Positions 44,616 through 52,963 of a DNA stretch of 64,000 nt are shown piece by piece; position 1 is the stretch's first letter; each line of letters starts with the position of its first letter. Position numbers and translations under genes: made by a program. Under the pieces are notes generated by a model, which was not told the DNA's origin, did no database searches, and saw only the letters and a list, made by a program, of their open reading frames with translations. Location of the stretch: the NCBI GenBank assembly GCA_937989665.1, contig CALKRN010000011.1, forward strand, positions 94,880-158,879. The letters are read 5' to 3'. This DNA is from an uncultured Desulfomicrobiaceae bacterium. GTDB lineage: Bacteria; Desulfobacterota; Desulfovibrionia; Desulfovibrionales; Desulfomicrobiaceae.

Positions 44616-47306
44616 ATGAGCGTCACCAACCTCGAAGCCCTTTTTCGCCCCAATTCCTTGGCCATCGTTGGCGCAAGCCGTGACCCAGCTTCAGTGAGCG
44701 CCATGCTCATGCAAAACCTCCTCTCGGGGCGTTTTCTTGGTCCCGTGCTCCCGGTCTCTGGTCGCCAAGAGGCCATTTTCGGCATCCTCTCCTATCCCTC
44801 CATTGCCTCGCTCCCCCTTACCCCGGACCTCGCCATTGTCTGTTCGCCTGTGGTGGAGGCCCCAGGGATTTTAGATGAGCTTGGCCACGCCGGGGTGCGG
44901 GCGGCCATCCTGATGGACCCGGGATACACGGCCCTGGATGCCCGCTTGCGTGCGGATCTCGATGCCCGCATCCTCGAGGTTGTCCGCCGGCACGGCATCC
45001 GTGTCCTTGGCCCAGAGAGCATTGGGCTCATTATCCCCAACCTCGGGGTCAACGCCAGCTTGTCGCGGGTTGGGGCTCAAGAAGGCCGGCTCGCCTTTGT
45101 CACCCAATCCGATAGCCTCTTTGAGTCGGTCCTTGACTGGGCCAAGGCCAACAACGTGGGGTTTTCCCATTGCATCTCCCTTGGCCGCCAGCTGGACGTC
45201 GATTTTAGCTCCGTGCTCGACTACCTTGGCTCGGACCCCGCCACCAAATCCATTCTCCTTTACGTAGAGACCATCCAAGAAGCCCGGCGCTTTATGTCTG
45301 CTGCCCGGGCCAGCGCCCGCAACAAGCCCATCCTAGTCATTCGCCCGCGGCGTCTGCCCTGCTCGGTGCGCCAAGTGGCCAGCGGTCTGTCTGAGACCCG
45401 CGTGGACCGCATCTATGACGCTGCCTTCCGCCGGGCTGGGATGGTGCGGGTAAGCGACATCGACGCCCTCTTTGAAGGCGCCCGCACCCTCGCCAACTAC
45501 AAGCCGCTGCGCGGCAGCCACCTGGCCATTGTCACCAATGGCCAGAGCATCGGGCTGCTCGCCTCGGATATCCTCGAGGACGGTGGCGGCACCCTGGCGG
45601 CCATTGACGAGGAGATCCAGGCCAAGCTCGAAGACATCCTCGGACCAGAGCGCTGTTCCGATAACCCGGTGACCATGCCGGCCACAGCCCCAGCGTCCGT
45701 CTATGCCCAGACGCTGGCCACCCTTTTGCGAAGTAAAGATGTGGGCTGTGTCCTTGTTATCCACGTGCCCTTCCAAGGGGTGGACAGCGAGGCGGTTGCC
45801 CGAGCCGTGGTGGATGTAGCCCGTACCACCCGCTGTCTTATCCTTGCGGCGTGGCTTGGCGAGGACACTATGCGCCAGGTAAAGCCGATCTTCGACGAGG
45901 CCGGCATCCCGGTCTTTGATCGTCCGGGCAAGGCGGTGCATGCCTACCTCCACATGCTCGCCTACCGCCGCACCCAGCAGATCCTGCTCCAGACCCCAGA
46001 CTCCCTGCCACCGGACTTTTTTCCGGATACCGAGCGGGCTGAGGCCATCATCACTGCGGCCTTGGCCCAGGGCCGCACGCGGCTCACCGAAGAAGAGGCC
46101 CGGGATGTCCTGGAAGCCTATGGCGTGCCCGTTGTGCCAACGCGCATCTGTACCTCCGCTGCCGAGGCCGTGGAGGCGGCCAACGAGATCGGATACCCTG
46201 TGGCCCTCAAGATCCGCTCCCCGCAAATCGCGCAGCCCTATGAGTTCGGAGGTGTGGCCCTGGATCTCACTACCCCGGACCTGGTCTTCGAGGCCGCGGC
46301 CAACATGGCGGCCCGGGTCCACGCCCAAGTCCCCAACGCCTATATCGAAGGCTTCACGGTTCAGAAGATGGGACGCCGCCATGGAGCGCACGAACTGCTC
46401 ATCAGTGCCTTTACTGACCCCACCTTTGGGCCAGTCATTGCCTTTGGCCACGGCGGCGTAGCTGCTGCAGTCATCGACGACCAAACCATGACCCTGCCGC
46501 CCCTCAACATGAGCCTCGCCCGCGAGCTCATGCGCGGCACCCGCATCTACCGCCTTCTCCAGGGGAGCCCACGCCACCCCGGGGCCGATATCGACGATAT
46601 TTGCCTTGCCCTCATCCAAGTGAGCCAAATGCTCATTGACCTCCCCCACATACAGGCCCTGGAGATCAACCCCTTATTTGCCGACGACAAAGGTGTCCTG
46701 GCCCTCGGGGCGCGCATCTCCATCGCCGAACCCCAGACAACTGGGCCGCAGCGCCTGGCCATCCGCCCCTATCCCCGTGAGCTCGAAGAATGCGTTACCA
46801 TCAAAGACGGTTCTCGCGTCCTCTTGCGCCCCATCCGGCCTGAAGACGCCCTCGCCCATCTCGAATTTATCCACCGCCTCTCGGAAGAAGACCTGCGCCT
46901 GCGCTTCTTTGGCCTCGTCCAGCATTTTGTTCTCGACGATATGCCCAAGTTCACCCAGATTGATTATGACCGCGAGATGGCCTTTATCGCCACCCGAAGC
47001 CACGATGGCAAACCGGAAACCTTAGGCGTTGTCCGCACTTCCACCAAACCAGACAACTCGGTTGCGGAATTCGCCATTATCGTACGCTCCGATATGAAAG
47101 GAACAGGGCTGGGCTCGCTCCTTTTTGAAAAGATGATCCGCTACTGCAAAAGCCGTGGAACCAAGTATCTTGAAGGCCAAACCTTGCCCCACAACAAGGC
47201 AATGATAGGTCTTGCCAAGCGTTTTGGATTTACCATTATGCACAACTACGAAGAAGAGACGGTCCTTATGCGGCTGTGTCTCTGGGAATGGGAGCCCAAA
47301 GGCTAG
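44616..47306 (+). CDS. pat: Pat-like protein lysine acetyltransferase (ACD-GNAT fusion)
   Basis: An 896-aa protein with an acyl-CoA synthetase (NDP-forming)-like CoA-binding region (about 1-450), an ATP-grasp region (about 490-720) and a C-terminal GNAT domain (about 735-890). GNAT motif A reads RSDMKGTGLGSLLF. The SHTGA block that carries the catalytic His of true NDP-forming synthetases is absent (SGLSE instead), as in E. coli PatZ and Salmonella Pat. So it is expected to acetylate proteins, not to make ATP. It is divergent from acs, the classic Pat target, and upstream of citrate synthase. Best guess of function is Acs inactivation in response to acetyl-CoA. Confidence 0.9.
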   Translation: MSVTNLEALFRPNSLAIVGASRDPASVSAMLMQNLLSGRFLGPVLPVSGRQEAIFGILSYPSIASLPLTPDLAIVCSPVVEAPGILDELGHAGVRAAILMDPGYTALDARLRADLDARILEVVRRHGIRVLGPESIGLIIPNLGVNASLSRVGAQEGRLAFVTQSDSLFESVLDWAKANNVGFSHCISLGRQLDVDFSSVLDYLGSDPATKSILLYVETIQEARRFMSAARASARNKPILVIRPRRLPCSVRQVASGLSETRVDRIYDAAFRRAGMVRVSDIDALFEGARTLANYKPLRGSHLAIVTNGQSIGLLASDILEDGGGTLAAIDEEIQAKLEDILGPERCSDNPVTMPATAPASVYAQTLATLLRSKDVGCVLVIHVPFQGVDSEAVARAVVDVARTTRCLILAAWLGEDTMRQVKPIFDEAGIPVFDRPGKAVHAYLHMLAYRRTQQILLQTPDSLPPDFFPDTERAEAIITAALAQGRTRLTEEEARDVLEAYGVPVVPTRICTSAAEAVEAANEIGYPVALKIRSPQIAQPYEFGGVALDLTTPDLVFEAAANMAARVHAQVPNAYIEGFTVQKMGRRHGAHELLISAFTDPTFGPVIAFGHGGVAAAVIDDQTMTLPPLNMSLARELMRGTRIYRLLQGSPRHPGADIDDICLALIQVSQMLIDLPHIQALEINPLFADDKGVLALGARISIAEPQTTGPQRLAIRPYPRELEECVTIKDGSRVLLRPIRPEDALAHLEFIHRLSEEDLRLRFFGLVQHFVLDDMPKFTQIDYDREMAFIATRSHDGKPETLGVVRTSTKPDNSVAEFAIIVRSDMKGTGLGSLLFEKMIRYCKSRGTKYLEGQTLPHNKAMIGLAKRFGFTIMHNYEEETVLMRLCLWEWEPKG

Positions 47307-47573
47307 TCCTTGAATTTCCGTCTTTGACGAACCCCTTCTTCGTTTGCTAATTTGTATCTTTGTCGCATCGATATGTTCACCGCCAACGGCCAATGCCTTC
47401 AACAAAAGCAGCGCCGCATGCGGGTCTCGTCCAAAGTACGGCCGGAGGCGTTGGCCGCCCGGCATAAAAGCACTGCTACGCTTCGCCGCGCAAAGAAGCG
47501 TCGAATGCACAATCTCCCGCTGCGGCCTTGGAGAATGCGCGTGATGGCGGATGTGGACCTTCAAGGAGAAGCT

Positions 47574-48860
47574 ATGAACGAAACAGCAACAGTGACGATA
47601 GACGGCCAGACCATTGAACTGCCCATTATTCGCGGCACAGAAGGCGAGGTGGCGATTGACATCACTTGCCTACGTTCCCGACTGGGCGTCATCACTTTGG
47701 ACCCAGGATTCGCCAATACCGGCGCCTGCCAAAGCACCATTACTTTTGTCGATGGGGAACGAGGTATTCTGCGCTACCGCGGCTATCCCATTGAGCAGCT
47801 GGCTGAGTATAGCTCCTTTGTGGAGACAGCCATGCTTCTTGTCTTTGGCGACCTCCCCACCAAGGAAGAACGGGCAGAGTTTCGCGCCCTGCTTGGAGAG
47901 CAAGCCCTGCTCCACGAAGACCTCCTCCACCATTTCGACGGCTTTCCACCCCATGGCCATCCCATGGCCATCCTCTCGGCGGTCATCAATTCCCTCGGCA
48001 CCTACTACCCGGATCTTCTCGATATCCGCACCGAAGAAGAATTCCGCCAGGCCGTGGCCAAACTCATCAGCAAGGTGCGCACGATTGCCGCCTTTAGCTA
48101 CCGCAAGTCGCGGGGGCTGCCCATTATCTATCCCGATCCCCAGCGCTCCTACTGCGAGAACTTTCTCCACATGATGTTCTCCGTCCCCTACCGCGAGCAC
48201 ACCCCCACTCCCGAGGCCCTGCGCGCCCTCTCCCTCTTTCTCTTGGTCCATGCCGACCATGAACAAAACTGCTCATGCTCTACCGTGCGCATGGTGGGCT
48301 CAAGCGAAGCCAATCTCTTTGCCTCGGTGTCTGCCGGCATCTCTGCGCTCTGGGGGCGACTCCATGGCGGGGCCAACTCCGCAGTGCTGGCCATGCTCGA
48401 GCAGATCCGCGACGGGGATCTCTCGGTGCGCGAGTGCGTGGAGCGGGCCAAGCGCAAGGAATTCCGACTCATGGGCTTTGGGCATCGGGTCTATAAGAAC
48501 TTTGACCCGCGAGCAAAAATCCTCAAAACAGCGGCAAAACGACTGCTCACTTCCCTCAACGTCCAAGACGAGCTCCTGGAAATTGCGCAGCAGCTCGAAG
48601 AAATTGCCCTCTCCGACGACTATTTTATCGAGCGCAAACTCTACCCCAACGTGGATTTCTATTCGGGCATCATCCTGCGGGCGCTGGGGATCCCCACCAA
48701 CATGTTCCCCGTCATGTTTGCCATTGGCCGCATGCCTGGCTGGATTGCCCATTGGCACGAACAATTCCAAGACCCCAACGCCCGTATCCACCGTCCGCGG
48801 CAAATCTATGTGGGGCCTGGGCCACGCGACTATGTCCCTATGCATGCCCGTCGCAAGTAG
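47574..48860 (+). CDS. gltA: Citrate synthase (Si type)
   Basis: Condenses oxaloacetate and acetyl-CoA (428 aa). Catalytic residues are visible in the blocks HADHEQNCS, GRLHGGANSAVL, MGFGHRVYKNFDPRA and FYSGI, typical of the bacterial hexameric type I enzyme. The ATG at 47574 has AAGGAG five bases upstream. The 267 bp before it contain an in-frame extension that is Arg/Lys-rich and lacks a start signal; I regard it as non-coding. Many Desulfovibrio use the unrelated Re-citrate synthase, so the Si enzyme here is of interest. Confidence 0.95.
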   Translation: MNETATVTIDGQTIELPIIRGTEGEVAIDITCLRSRLGVITLDPGFANTGACQSTITFVDGERGILRYRGYPIEQLAEYSSFVETAMLLVFGDLPTKEERAEFRALLGEQALLHEDLLHHFDGFPPHGHPMAILSAVINSLGTYYPDLLDIRTEEEFRQAVAKLISKVRTIAAFSYRKSRGLPIIYPDPQRSYCENFLHMMFSVPYREHTPTPEALRALSLFLLVHADHEQNCSCSTVRMVGSSEANLFASVSAGISALWGRLHGGANSAVLAMLEQIRDGDLSVRECVERAKRKEFRLMGFGHRVYKNFDPRAKILKTAAKRLLTSLNVQDELLEIAQQLEEIALSDDYFIERKLYPNVDFYSGIILRALGIPTNMFPVMFAIGRMPGWIAHWHEQFQDPNARIHRPRQIYVGPGPRDYVPMHARRK

Positions 48861-48878
48861 CAAAGAGGAACCAGCTCA

Positions 48879-49262
48879 ATGTCCGACCTCCACGACCCGC
48901 GAGTCCTGCTTGCAGCCGAACGTACCCTCATGGCCTGGAACCGAACGGCCATCTCTCTTATGGCCTTTGGTTTCGCGGTGGAGCGCTTTGGTCTCTTTCT
49001 CGAAATCTATGCCCAACATACCCAACAGCCTCTCCAACGCAGCCTCTCCTTTCTCGGCGGCCAGGGATTCATTCTTCTTGGAGTGCTGGTGGCAATCCTC
49101 TCCCTTTTCCAGCACAACAAGGTCCTCCAAAGCCTCACCCCAGCGGAAATCCCCCCAGGCTATCACCGGAGTTGGGGCGTATATATCAATGCCATTGTCG
49201 CTGGTATGGGTTTGATGTTAAGTCTTTATTTGTTTACGGGATTCGTAATGATAGGGCGCTAG
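48879..49262 (+). CDS. DUF202-family membrane protein
   Basis: A 127-aa membrane protein with three TM helices (about 24-40, 58-80 and 102-124). The N-terminal ERTLMAWNRTAISLMAFGFA is the DUF202/YidH signature. The role is unknown; eukaryotic homologues are linked to polyphosphate sensing. A weak ribosome binding site precedes it. It follows citrate synthase at 18 bp and may be in the same transcript. Confidence 0.85.
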   Translation: MSDLHDPRVLLAAERTLMAWNRTAISLMAFGFAVERFGLFLEIYAQHTQQPLQRSLSFLGGQGFILLGVLVAILSLFQHNKVLQSLTPAEIPPGYHRSWGVYINAIVAGMGLMLSLYLFTGFVMIGR

Positions 49263-49338
49263 AAGAGCCCCTGGTGGCACCCCACCTTTTTTCCAGAGCG
49301 GGCGAGCGGTTGTAATTGCCCTGCTTCAAGGAGGTCAC

Positions 49339-49689
49339 ATGCACGATGCCCCTGTGGACATAGAGCTCACCCTGGCACGCTTGGGCGGCGATCGTACCCT
49401 ACTGGCCAATCTCTTCCGCCTCTATCTCGAGGATACGCCCAAAAAGGCCCAGGCCTTGGCCCAGGCGTGGACGTGTGGAGACGTCCACCAAGTGGAGCGC
49501 CTCGCCCATTCCCTTAAAGGCTCGTCTGCCACCGTCGGGGCGGAAGCCTTACGCCAAGCGGCCTATAGTCTTGAGCTTGCGGCCAAGGCTGGGGATCGCC
49601 CTGCCATGGAGGCTGCCTACACTCAGGTCGAACGGCTCGTGGCCGCTACGTTGGCCACCATGGAGGCCTTTTGTTCGGCCTCGGCATAG
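49339..49689 (+). CDS. HPt-domain phosphotransfer protein
   Basis: A 116-aa histidine phosphotransfer domain with the phosphorylatable His57 in AHSLKGSSATVGA, inside a four-helix bundle. In phosphorelays it moves phosphate between response-regulator domains. AAGGAGG lies before the ATG. No hybrid kinase is next to it, so its partner is unknown. It may be co-transcribed with the gltA-DUF202 genes (76-bp gap). Confidence 0.9.
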   Translation: MHDAPVDIELTLARLGGDRTLLANLFRLYLEDTPKKAQALAQAWTCGDVHQVERLAHSLKGSSATVGAEALRQAAYSLELAAKAGDRPAMEAAYTQVERLVAATLATMEAFCSASA

Positions 49690-49809
49690 AGCGCTGTCCC
49701 TCAACGGTCAGGCCCAAAGGAGATATCCGAGTGCCCCACGAGCGCTCTGGGGTATGCCATCGCGTCTCTGCAAGCCCCACCACCTGATCGTCTGCCTTGC
49801 GGGGTGCCA

Positions 49810-49929
49810 GCGGCCATCTTCGTCCTCTCCATTCCCCAGGCGGCCATCCTCGCGCTCTCCATTCCCCAGGCGGCCATCCTCGGGCTCTCCATTCCCCAAG
49901 CGGCCATCCTCGCGCCCTCCGCCTCCCGA
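49810..49929. repeat. 30-bp minisatellite, four units
   Basis: Four head-to-tail 30-bp units (49810-49839, 49840-49869, 49870-49899, 49900-49929) start with GCGGCCATC and contain CTCTCCATTCCCCA. Units 2 and 3 differ at two positions; unit 4 diverges at its end. The period is a multiple of three, so open frames on both strands are artefacts or a decayed repeat protein. The surrounding 49690-50074 stretch holds no credible gene. It lies between the convergent HPt and aminopeptidase genes. Confidence 0.8.
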
Positions 49930-49951
49930 CAGGCAAGGTCCACCATCTGCC

Positions 49952-50055
49952 CATCGCTCCCCCACGGCAAAGGAGCAAAGCCCCGACCCCGCCGCGTCGG
50001 CTACTGCGCCCGCCACCGTTGGCATCGCTCCCCACGGCAAGAAGCAAAGCCCCCA
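49952..50055. repeat. Second imperfect direct repeat, 71-bp period
   Basis: Two copies (49952-49988 and 50023-50055) of CATCGCTCC...CACGGCAA...AGCAAAGCCCC lie next to the 30-bp array. They differ by a 1-base and a 3-base indel. It suggests the whole convergent intergenic block is prone to duplication. Confidence 0.65.
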
Positions 50056-50074
50056 CCGCCCTAGAGGAACCACC

Positions 50075-51283
50075 TTAAGCCAGAGGACACGCAAACATCC
50101 CGTCTTCGTACACCAGCACCTCCCGGCCATCGCGGCAGCGGCCGGTGACGGTTTTAGGTTCCGTGTTCACGAGGTCCCAATGGAGGGCCGACTGGTTAAA
50201 GCCCAAGGCTTCGCGCTGCTCGGGTGTAAGGTCGTGGGGGTCGCCAGCGTAGGTATCCCCATAGGAAGCCCCGAGGGCAATATGGCAATTGCCATGTGCC
50301 CCACCAAAGTTCTCATCAAAGAGGGTGTTCGCCATAAAGCGATCAATGGGGGAAAAGCGCTTGTCCGTGAGAGAAAACTCGCCAAGACGGCTTGCCCCTT
50401 CGTCCATAGCCAGTTGGGAGCGCACAAAACCCTCCCCTTCTTCGGCACGCACCTCCACGCAGCGGCCTGCTTCAAAGCGAAGCGTCACCCGCCGCACGAG
50501 ATTGCCACTGCGGTACGAAGGTTGGTCGGCATAAAAAACCCCCTCTGTGCCGCGGCAGTCTGGCGAGAGAAAGAGCTCAAAGCTCGGGATGTTGTGGCCC
50601 GTGACACCAATCCAACGCCGTTGTTCACCAAGGACAACGGTGAGGTCTGTGGAGGCAGAGCGCACGCGCACTGAGGTGAGCTCCAGGGCATTGAGCCAGT
50701 CTTTGATGCGTTGGGCTTGCTGGTAGGTTTCCTTCCAGCGGGCCACAGGGTCCGGGTGGTCTAGGTAGGCGGCCCGGATGATCTGCTCGGTGTACTCGGC
50801 CATGGATAGCCCCGCGTCCTGGGCCAGGGCTGGGGTGGGCATGAGGCACAAGGTCCAACCAAAGACTCCCTGGGCCTCACGCGCTTCCATGATGTCGCGC
50901 AGATATTTGCGGGTACGGGCCATGGTGGCGATCTTCACAGGGGGAATATCGCGCAAATGGGTGTTGGAGTCTGGAGCCAAAAGGGAAATGAGGCCATCGA
51001 GATGCTCGAAGAGTTCCTGGTCCCCAGGGACACGGAACTGGAGGTGAGCTTCATGCGCTTCCTCATAAAAACTGCGCTCCAGGGGGCTTGGCGGCATGAG
51101 GCGGACCACGGCGTGCAGCTCGCGCCGCATGAGGGCGCGCTGCACCGCCACCGCCAACTCCATGGCGCCCAGGTCCGTGCGCACAAGGACAATGCCGCCC
51201 GAAGTCAAGGGCTCCCGTCGGGCGGCACACATGCCCCACAAGAGGACCTCAGCATAGCGTTCCAGAATCGTGGCATCCATCAT
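50075..51283 (-). CDS. M29-family aminopeptidase
   Basis: Thermophilic-aminopeptidase-type (AmpS/PepS) metallopeptidase of 402 aa. The metal-site blocks are visible: GHNIPSFELF (Glu), FGGAHGNCHIALG (His) and SALHWDLV (His/Asp), each conserved in M29. Likely cytoplasmic peptide degradation. It overlaps the CYTH gene at its start and probably forms an operon with uppP and CYTH. Confidence 0.9.
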   Translation of the reverse strand: MMDATILERYAEVLLWGMCAARREPLTSGGIVLVRTDLGAMELAVAVQRALMRRELHAVVRLMPPSPLERSFYEEAHEAHLQFRVPGDQELFEHLDGLISLLAPDSNTHLRDIPPVKIATMARTRKYLRDIMEAREAQGVFGWTLCLMPTPALAQDAGLSMAEYTEQIIRAAYLDHPDPVARWKETYQQAQRIKDWLNALELTSVRVRSASTDLTVVLGEQRRWIGVTGHNIPSFELFLSPDCRGTEGVFYADQPSYRSGNLVRRVTLRFEAGRCVEVRAEEGEGFVRSQLAMDEGASRLGEFSLTDKRFSPIDRFMANTLFDENFGGAHGNCHIALGASYGDTYAGDPHDLTPEQREALGFNQSALHWDLVNTEPKTVTGRCRDGREVLVYEDGMFACPLA

Positions 51284-51920
51284 CAGTGGTCATCCTTGTC
51301 GTTGGAGGAACGTGTTGGGGCAAGATGTTCAGATGGGCCCTCCAGGCCGCGGCCTCTTGCGGGGTGAACACCATGGGCGCCTCCAGGGGGCGGTTGTGGG
51401 CAGCGAGCCAGGCCTGGAAAAGGTCGCGGTAGGTCTGGGTGGCCTCAGGTCCTGGGGTGAGGCCCAGGGCCGCAAAGGCCGCGGCAATGGCGGCTGGCGC
51501 GCCCTCCACCTCGATGAATTGCCCACAAGGGACGATATCGAGGCAAATGCCCGCCATACCAGCCGGGGTTTCCACCTGCCAGAGGCTTCTGAACTTCTCG
51601 TAGCGCCACCCAGGACGAAGGCCGAGGCCATGAAGGATGGCACGCAGGGCCGGGGCGCTGGCCACCACAGTCTCGGCCTCATCCATGCTCTTGACCCCAG
51701 CCCGTTCAGGCGCTGGGGCCTTGAAGGTGACAAGCGTCGTCTCGCCCACCTCGCGCAGGCGCAAAAGGCAGCCCGCGGCCTTGAGCCGGCCATCAGGAAA
51801 GTCCCACAGCTCGTTGGTCTCAAAGACCCAGGGCTGAAGCTGCCGGCCAAGATGGGCTAGCTGACCCTCCACGGCCCGGAGGTCCTCCACCGCGCATTTG
51901 GCCTCCATCTCGCGCTTCAC
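51249..51920 (-). CDS. CYTH-domain protein (class IV cyclase-like)
   Basis: A 223-aa CYTH superfamily protein (class IV adenylate cyclase or triphosphatase fold). The diagnostic ExExK motif is at the very N-terminus (REMEAK). Therefore the start must be the GTG at 51920, which overlaps the uppP stop (GTGA), not the ATG inside the motif. LRLREVGETTLVTFKAP, then FRSLWQVETPAGMAGICLDIVP and FIEVEG follow, as in the CyaB branch. The substrate cannot be decided. It overlaps the aminopeptidase start by 35 bp. Confidence 0.85.
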   Translation of the reverse strand: MKREMEAKCAVEDLRAVEGQLAHLGRQLQPWVFETNELWDFPDGRLKAAGCLLRLREVGETTLVTFKAPAPERAGVKSMDEAETVVASAPALRAILHGLGLRPGWRYEKFRSLWQVETPAGMAGICLDIVPCGQFIEVEGAPAAIAAAFAALGLTPGPEATQTYRDLFQAWLAAHNRPLEAPMVFTPQEAAAWRAHLNILPQHVPPTTRMTTDDGCHDSGTLC

Positions 51921-52702
51921 CGCCACACCCCCAGGACCGCGACTGCCAAGACCAAGCGGTAGAGGGCGAACGGCCGCAGGGTCGTACTGCCGACAACGTG
52001 AAGAAAAAGCCGCACCGCCAGCCAAGCACTCCCAAAGGCCACAAAAAAACCCATGGCAAAAAGGGGCAAATCATCCAGGGCGAGAAAGTCTCGGCTCTTC
52101 CAGAGGTCCCACACCGTGGCCGCCAGCATGACCGGGACCGCAGCAAGGAAGGAGTATTCCGCCGCCACTTTGCGGGATAGCCCGACAATCATGCCGCCCA
52201 TGATGGTGGCGGCAGCGCGCGAAAACCCTGGCCACAAGGCGAGGCATTGCCACAGGCCCACCAGCAGGGCCTGGCGGGGAGCGACCGCCTCAAGGTCCCA
52301 GACCCGCACCCGAGGCGGACGGGCCTCCACAGCGAGCATGGCCAGGGCGCCTGCCGCAAGGGCAAAGGCCACGGATTGCGGATAAAAGAGTGATTTGATG
52401 GTGGAGTGGAACATCAGCCCCATACCACATGGCGGCGCGGTGGAGAGGGCCAAGAGGGTCAGCCCCCGGATCCCGGCAAAACGCCGCCGCGAAGGCCGCA
52501 ACAGGCCCCAGAACACCGGCCAATAGAGGACAATAACGGCCCCAATGGCCCCGAGCTGGATGACGACTTCAAAGGTCTCGGCCTTGGGGCCAGTAAAGCC
52601 GAGGAGGTGTCCAGCGAGAATGAGGTGCCCAGTGGACGAGATGGGGAGAAATTCGGTGATCCCTTCCACAAGTCCGAGGATCGCTGCCCAAAGAAGTTCC
52701 AT
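51917..52702 (-). CDS. uppP: Undecaprenyl-diphosphatase UppP
   Basis: Recycles undecaprenyl pyrophosphate lipid carrier (261 aa, about eight TM helices). The signature blocks GLVEGITEFLPISSTGHLIL and PGFSRAAATIMGGMIVGLSR are intact. The ATG at 52702 has a GGGAGG seven bases upstream that can pair with the CCTCCC just before it. First gene of the uppP-CYTH-aminopeptidase run. Confidence 0.95.
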   Translation of the reverse strand: MELLWAAILGLVEGITEFLPISSTGHLILAGHLLGFTGPKAETFEVVIQLGAIGAVIVLYWPVFWGLLRPSRRRFAGIRGLTLLALSTAPPCGMGLMFHSTIKSLFYPQSVAFALAAGALAMLAVEARPPRVRVWDLEAVAPRQALLVGLWQCLALWPGFSRAAATIMGGMIVGLSRKVAAEYSFLAAVPVMLAATVWDLWKSRDFLALDDLPLFAMGFFVAFGSAWLAVRLFLHVVGSTTLRPFALYRLVLAVAVLGVWR

Positions 52703-52709
52703 AATCTCG

Positions 52710-52723
52710 CCTCCCAAGGGAGG
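52710..52723 (-). promoter_or_regulatory. Hairpin sequestering the uppP ribosome binding site
   Basis: The exact repeat CCTCCC-TT-GGGAGG (minus strand) makes the Shine-Dalgarno GGGAGG the 3' arm of a hairpin. It would lower translation unless opened. Function is inferred from pairing only. Confidence 0.45.
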
Positions 52724-52880
52724 TCCCTCTACTGGGAGCGCACGAGCGGGTCAACGCGGTGCAGCACGGGACTCTGAGTCGCCAATGCCAAGGCACGCTT
52801 GCTTGCCTGTTGCTCCAGAAACGCCGCTTGCATCCCAGTTTTTCTCAGGAAAGGGGGAGCACCCCCAACTTTGTTCAGAA

Positions 52881-52896
52881 TTTGACTTCCATCAAA
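52881..52896 (+). promoter_or_regulatory. FNR/CRP/HcpR-like operator upstream of hcp
   Basis: TTTGAC-N4-ATCAAA (52881-52896) is an almost perfect inverted repeat of the Crp/Fnr-family form TTGAY-N4-RTCAA. It starts 83 bp and ends 68 bp before the hcp ATG at 52964. In sulfate reducers hcp is controlled by the Crp/Fnr-type regulator HcpR. The exact consensus of HcpR could not be checked here. Confidence 0.55.
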
Positions 52897-52963
52897 GGAC
52901 CTTGTGGCAGAGTCCGCTACGGGGAGAGCCATCGGCACCAACCCTTATCCCCAAGGAGGACGT

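Noticed and set aside
47352..47573. N-terminal extension of citrate synthase
   Set aside because: It lacks a ribosome binding site and is unlike any citrate synthase; the ATG at 47574 has AAGGAG.
49646..50130. Repeat-containing protein genes on either strand
   Set aside because: The 30-bp period keeps every frame open, there is no convincing ribosome binding site, and the frames overlap the aminopeptidase end.
52898..52925. Sigma-54 promoter before hcp (TGGCAG...GC)
   Set aside because: The GG to GC spacing is two bases too short for a sigma-54 site.
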